Shown: one piece after another, positions 60,441-64,000 of the stretch
How positions within the stretch are numbered: position 1 is the first letter of the stretch
Layout: the number at the start of each line of letters is the position of its first letter
Source of the DNA: Enterocloster alcoholdehydrogenati
Lineage (GTDB): Bacteria; Bacillota; Clostridia; Lachnospirales; Lachnospiraceae
Direction of reading: 5' to 3'
Assembly (NCBI RefSeq): GCF_013282095.1
Contig: NZ_BLTJ01000001.1
Span: 186,001-250,000, forward strand
Length of the DNA stretch: 64,000 nucleotides
The notes under the pieces: model-generated
What the model was told of the DNA's origin: nothing
Databases searched by the model: none
Seen by the model: the letters and a program-made list of their open reading frames with translations, nothing else
Program-made: the position numbers and the translations under genes

Positions 60441-62042
60441 CTAGCGGTCCCATTTCTCACACAGCGCCAGGATCTGTTCTGTAAACCGGGCCAGATCCTT
60501 GTTGGCCCCGCCCTGATTGTGGCTGATTACCTCCATCAGCCGGCTTCCCGCATCTGCCAGTCTGGTATAGACACCGGCAGCCTTTCTCTCCGTCTCTTTC
60601 TCCTTCTCTGCCAGCACCGGCTCTGTCCGGCAGATCCAGCAGTTCCTTATAAGGTCAAACTGCGAACCGGAATAAGGAGCGTCTGCATCCAGCTTTAGCT
60701 GGTTCGCCAGAGTGTCCGTAAAGGAAGTGCAGGACTCTTCGTTTCCATGGACTACAAATATATGCTCCGGCTGTTTCTCAAAGGCCAGAATCCAGGTTAA
60801 AAGGCCATCCCGGTCCGCGTGGCCGCTGATGCCGTCAATGGTCTCGATATGAGCCCTGACATCGATCTCCTCGCCAAAGATCTTTACCGCCGGGGCTCCG
60901 TCCTGAAGAAGCCGCCCCAGGGTTCCTTCTGCCTGATAGCCCGCAAAAACCACCGAGCACTCCGGCCTCCACAGGTTATGCTTTAAATGATGGCGGATCC
61001 GGCCCGCATCGCACATACCTGCCGCAGAAATGATCACCTTGGGAGTCATGTCAAAGTTGATATTTTTAGAATCGTCGCTGGTGATGGACAGCCGCAGGCC
61101 CGGAAAATCAATGGGATTGATCCCCTGTTCTACCAGGGCCTTTGTCTCCTCATCATAACATTCCATGAGATTTTCCTTAAAGACCTGGGTAGCTTCTACA
61201 GCCAGAGGACTGTCCACATACACCAGAAAACCGTCATGGCCGTGAATCAGCTTCTGCTCCTTGATATGGCGGATCATATACAGAAGCTCCTGGGTACGGC
61301 CCACTGCAAAAGCGGGAATCACCACATTGCCCGACCGATCCAGCGTCTCCTGAATGATCCTTGTAAGGCTTTCAATATAGCTTGTGGTCCGCTTGTGATA
61401 CCGGTTGCCGTAGGTGGATTCCATCACCACATAATCTGCCTCTGTGATGTACTGTGGATCCCGGATCAGGGGCTTGTTTTTGTTGCCGATATCGCCGGAA
61501 AATACGATCTTGCGCGTCTCATCCCCTTCTGTTGCCCAGATCTCAATGGAGGCAGATCCCAGAAGATGACCCACATCCGTAAAACGCAGCGTCAGGTTGT
61601 CGTTGAGCCGAAACATCTGACCATAGGCGACTCCCTCAAAATGGCGGAGCACCTGTTGTGCATCCTCCATGGTATAGAGGGCTTCTACCTCCGTCCTGCC
61701 GGCCCGGCGCGCCTTCCGGTTCTTCCACTCTGCCTCCATCTCCTGAATGTGGGCGCTGTCGCGCAGCATGATGTCGCACAGATCCCTGGTGGCATAGGTG
61801 GTGATCACCTGACCTTTAAAGCCTCTGGCATAGATCCATGGCAGCATCCCCGCATGGTCGATGTGGGCGTGGGTCAGGAATACATAGTCGATCTGACTGT
61901 AGCTTACCGGAAGCTCTGCATTGATATATGGATTGTTTCCCTGCTCCATTCCGCAGTCGATCAGCACCCTGCAGTCTCCGACCTCAAGAAAATGACAGCT
62001 TCCAGTAACTTCATGATCCGCTCCGATAAAGGTTAGTCTCAT
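60441..62042 (-). CDS. MBL-fold / beta-CASP RNA-processing nuclease (Ysh1/CPSF-like)
   Basis: 533 residues from ATG 62042, with GGGGAG eight bases upstream. Metallo-beta-lactamase part: THAHIDHAG (HxHxDH), GHLLGSAS and SGDIGN; beta-CASP and RMMBL parts follow: ESTYGNRYH, IPAFAVGRTQELLY, SAAGMCDAGRIRHHLKH and ISGHADRDGLL. It should be a zinc-dependent RNA endo- or exonuclease, related to archaeal and eukaryotic 3'-end processing factors. The C-terminal 70 residues are charged and not assigned. It is distinct from RNase J, which carries a different C-terminus. Confidence 0.9.
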   Translation of the reverse strand: MRLTFIGADHEVTGSCHFLEVGDCRVLIDCGMEQGNNPYINAELPVSYSQIDYVFLTHAHIDHAGMLPWIYARGFKGQVITTYATRDLCDIMLRDSAHIQEMEAEWKNRKARRAGRTEVEALYTMEDAQQVLRHFEGVAYGQMFRLNDNLTLRFTDVGHLLGSASIEIWATEGDETRKIVFSGDIGNKNKPLIRDPQYITEADYVVMESTYGNRYHKRTTSYIESLTRIIQETLDRSGNVVIPAFAVGRTQELLYMIRHIKEQKLIHGHDGFLVYVDSPLAVEATQVFKENLMECYDEETKALVEQGINPIDFPGLRLSITSDDSKNINFDMTPKVIISAAGMCDAGRIRHHLKHNLWRPECSVVFAGYQAEGTLGRLLQDGAPAVKIFGEEIDVRAHIETIDGISGHADRDGLLTWILAFEKQPEHIFVVHGNEESCTSFTDTLANQLKLDADAPYSGSQFDLIRNCWICRTEPVLAEKEKETERKAAGVYTRLADAGSRLMEVISHNQGGANKDLARFTEQILALCEKWDR

Positions 62043-62136
62043 ATGCATTCTCCCCTCTGAAATTCGTATCATCCGCGGATAAAAGCACAGACGGATGGTA
62101 TGGTGAAATAATGTAATATTCTGTAAACTTAGAGAT

Positions 62137-62166
62137 ATTATACCATATTATCCATTTAAAATGCAA
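62137..62166 (-). promoter_or_regulatory. Predicted promoter of the MBL nuclease gene
   Basis: TTGCAT (62161-62166) and TATAAT (62137-62142) on the minus strand with an 18-base spacer, about 95 bases before the ATG. Confidence 0.55.
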
Positions 62167-62234
62167 TATTTTTGGTTGTTTTATACATTTTTAAGAATTA
62201 TGATAAAACACCCTCCTGATACTCGCCTGAATGG

Positions 62235-63716
62235 TCAGATAATAATGCAGATCATTCCGCCATTGCTGTCATTGATGATCTTCTGAAGCGTATCCTGCAG
62301 CTTCATCTGGCAGTCCTCCGTCATCTGAGCGATCTTGGCCTGGATCCCGTCCTCTACGATCTGCTCAATGGATTTTCCAAAAATATTGGCGCTCCACACG
62401 CCTTCGTCACTCTCTCTGGCATTGGACTTGATATAGGCAATCAGATCCTGAGCCTGCTGCTCGCTTCCCACAATGGGCGCGATCTCTGTCTCAATATGAG
62501 CCTTGATGAGATTGATAGACGGAGCCTCCGCCTTCATTTTCACTCCGTATTTATTGCCGTGACGGATCACCTGTGGCTCATCTAACAGGATCTCGCTGCG
62601 CTCCGGCATCATGACCCCATAGCCCTTAAGTCTTGCCTGTGCCAGGGCATTTTTTACCTTCTCATACTCCTTCTGCATCCGGGCCAGACCGCTTAAGGTC
62701 TGCATCAGCTGGTATTCTCCGCTGATGGGAAGCCCCACATAATCGCTCAGGATCTGATAATAGTGGCTGTCATCCATTTCCACCTGAAGGGCTACGCTTC
62801 CGTCTGCCATCTCCATCTTGCGGATGGAGATAGATTTTACGGCTCCGGGCTGGCTGTTGACATCCTGAATCCTGGCGGCCACATCCTTCATATGGCCTAT
62901 CTTCTGCAAAATATCTCTGGCTGTCTGGATCACCTGGGCCTTCAGCCAGTGGGTGGACGGAAGAATCTCCAGCCATTTGGGAATATGGAAATCTACCTCC
63001 GTTACAGGAAATTCCTTCAAAACGCGTTCCAGAATATGAAAAATATCTTCTTTCTTTAACTGCTCGCAGTTCACGGGCAGCACGGACACCCCGTATTCCT
63101 CCCCCATTTCCTTAGCCAGCCGAACCGTTTCCTCTGAATACGGCTTCAGGGAATTTAAAAGGATGATAAAGGGTTTTCCAAGAGCCTTAAGCTCATCTAC
63201 GGTCTGGCGCTCCGCCCCTATGTATCCGGGCCGCTTGATATCGCCGATGGACCCGTCCGTAGTAACTACGATTCCAATGGTGGAATGATCCCCGATGACC
63301 TTCCGGGTGCCCAGCTCCGCCGCCTGTGTAAAGGGAATCTCATGGTCAAACCAGGGCGTTTTCACCAGCCTCTCCTCCCCGTTTTCCACATGGCCGGCAG
63401 CGCCGTCTACCATAAAGCCTACACAGTCGATGAGCCGCACCTTGGCCTGGATCCCATCCTCAAGTGTAATCTTTGCCGCTTCCTTTGGAATGAATTTGGG
63501 TTCTGTGGTCATGATGGTCTTTCCCGCCGCGCTCTGAGGAAGCTCGTCGCGGCTTATGGTCCGCAGATTTTCATCCTCCATGGCCGGCAGCACCAGAAGC
63601 TCCATAAATCGCTTGATAAACGTGGATTTTCCCGTCCGCACCGGACCTACCACGCCGATATAGATCTCGCCTCCGGTTCTGGCCTCAATGTCTCTGTATA
63701 CATCAAAATTGTCCAT
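62235..63716 (-). CDS. spoIVA: Stage IV sporulation protein A
   Basis: 493 residues, matching the Bacillus protein (492). Residues 1-200 are the ATPase domain with Walker A GPVRTGKST; LIDCVGFMVDGAAGH and GDHSTIGIVVTTDGSIGDI are typical. The last residues are GGMICIII, the conserved hydrophobic tail. SpoIVA polymerises on the forespore surface and forms the coat basement layer. AAGGGGG lies upstream of ATG 63716. It is normally sigma-E-dependent, and a sigma-E-like -10 lies upstream. Confidence 0.97.
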   Translation of the reverse strand: MDNFDVYRDIEARTGGEIYIGVVGPVRTGKSTFIKRFMELLVLPAMEDENLRTISRDELPQSAAGKTIMTTEPKFIPKEAAKITLEDGIQAKVRLIDCVGFMVDGAAGHVENGEERLVKTPWFDHEIPFTQAAELGTRKVIGDHSTIGIVVTTDGSIGDIKRPGYIGAERQTVDELKALGKPFIILLNSLKPYSEETVRLAKEMGEEYGVSVLPVNCEQLKKEDIFHILERVLKEFPVTEVDFHIPKWLEILPSTHWLKAQVIQTARDILQKIGHMKDVAARIQDVNSQPGAVKSISIRKMEMADGSVALQVEMDDSHYYQILSDYVGLPISGEYQLMQTLSGLARMQKEYEKVKNALAQARLKGYGVMMPERSEILLDEPQVIRHGNKYGVKMKAEAPSINLIKAHIETEIAPIVGSEQQAQDLIAYIKSNARESDEGVWSANIFGKSIEQIVEDGIQAKIAQMTEDCQMKLQDTLQKIINDSNGGMICIII

Positions 63717-63722
63717 AAAAAT

Positions 63723-63760
63723 ACCCCCTTGCACGTTTTTATAATATATGCACAGGGGGT
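63723..63760 (-). promoter_or_regulatory. Candidate sigma-E -10 and dyad covering the spoIVA ribosome site
   Basis: CATATATT on the minus strand (63743-63750) resembles the sigma-E -10; a matching -35 is not clear. Around it is an inverted repeat: ACCCCC..TGCA (63749-63760) and TGCA.GGGGGT (63723-63733). The GGGGG arm is the spoIVA ribosome binding site. A transcript coming from upstream could fold and hide that site, whereas one starting at the internal promoter would lack the 5' arm. This is an inference. Confidence 0.4.
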
Positions 63761-63769
63761 TGACTTGTA

Positions 63770-64000
63770 TTACTCGCTTAAGTATGCCTTCTTTACCCGA
63801 TCGTTGTTCATCAGCTCCTTGGCGTCCCCGGAAAGGGCGATAGAGCCGGTCTCCAGCACATATGCCTTGTGTGCGATGGAAAGGGCTTTCTTTGCGTTCT
63901 GCTCCACCAAAAGCACCGTGGTCCCGTCCTGGTTGATCTTCTGGATGATATCGAAGATCTCATTTACATAGATCGGGGACAGACCCATGGACGGCTCGTC
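63770..64000 (-). CDS. livF: ABC transporter ATP-binding protein, LivF-like (partial, C-terminal part)
   Basis: Only the last 76 residues or so are in the window; the gene continues beyond 64000. The visible part begins in the Walker B region (DEPSMGLSP), followed by the switch His replaced by VEQNAKKALSIAHKAYVLETGSIALSGDAKEL, characteristic of LivF/LivG branched-chain amino acid ATPases, where a Gln-Asn pair follows Walker B's Glu. It ends RVKKAYLSE. It should be the last gene of a HAAT-type importer operon. spoIVA follows 53 bases later. Confidence 0.88.
   Translation of the reverse strand, partial: DEPSMGLSPIYVNEIFDIIQKINQDGTTVLLVEQNAKKALSIAHKAYVLETGSIALSGDAKELMNNDRVKKAYLSE

Noticed and set aside
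60987-62036. A 349-residue open frame on the plus strand
   Set aside because: It lies entirely antisense to the MBL nuclease gene, has no convincing ribosome site and no recognisable protein features; it is a codon-bias shadow.

Overview
The window looks like chromosomal DNA of a spore-forming member of the Clostridia, most likely Lachnospiraceae. The evidence is four sporulation-type genes (an alpha/beta small acid-soluble spore protein, gerW with its DUF2953 partner, a YlbJ-like membrane protein, spoIVA), Firmicutes-type gene orders (rpmB/yloU/yloV, yicC/gmk/rpoZ, rsmD/coaD/ylbJ), strong AGGAGG-like ribosome binding sites and sigma-A-like promoters. Most of it is conserved housekeeping DNA. 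I see no prophage, insertion sequence, CRISPR array, rRNA or tRNA gene, and no gene-free stretch longer than about 300 bases.

Layout. (1) 1-6848: a leftward operon of an enolase-superfamily enzyme, two CUT1 sugar-type ABC permeases, two tandem paralogous substrate-binding lipoproteins, a tartronate-semialdehyde-reductase-like enzyme and the first codons of a possible aldolase. It probably imports and degrades a sugar acid. Two overlapping LysR genes run away from it. (2) 8864-11094: a MerR regulator, a divergent promoter with a MerR-type 19-bp spacer spanned by a perfect dyad, an alpha/beta hydrolase, and a RibD-C-like gene interrupted by one in-frame TAG. (3) 11205-13372: an amidohydrolase and peptidase T. 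(4) 13543-19583: a histidine operon hisZ-G-D-B-A-hisIE whose last protein carries an extra, degenerate HisF-like barrel at its N-terminus; hisH, hisF and hisC are not here. (5) 19580-24109: recU, a DUF362 iron-sulfur protein, a TetR regulator with an unknown 161-residue protein, and trpS. (6) 24160-31008: an RNA-modification operon (rRNA cytosine methyltransferase, RsuA-type and RluA-type pseudouridine synthases, HAD phosphatase, YgiQ radical SAM, SDR) with a terminator-like hairpin in its leader.

(7) 31011-36383: a PAS/GGDEF diguanylate cyclase, a ylbJ-like gene, a coiled-coil protein built on 11-residue repeats, coaD, rsmD and an SASP gene. (8) 36457-43375: nitroreductase, recG, ROK fructokinase, BI-1 protein, yloV, yloU, rpmB and a 45-residue membrane peptide. 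(9) 43481-51790: gerW, DUF2953, two unknown proteins, cinA, pgsA, rimO, rpoZ, gmk, yicC, probably one long leftward operon from a strong promoter at 51762. (10) 51947-64000: rqcH/fbpA, rpsU, alaS, a MATE transporter, an LprI-domain protein, rnhA, an MBL/beta-CASP nuclease, spoIVA and the end of a livF-like ABC ATPase.

No single new system stands out. The best leads are the HisF-like/HisIE fusion, the amber-interrupted reductase gene, the rsmF leader hairpin, the hendecad-repeat protein, the two unknown genes between cinA and the gerW pair, and an unexplained perfect 15-bp palindrome near 13490. All identifications are by eye from sequence; no database search was run.
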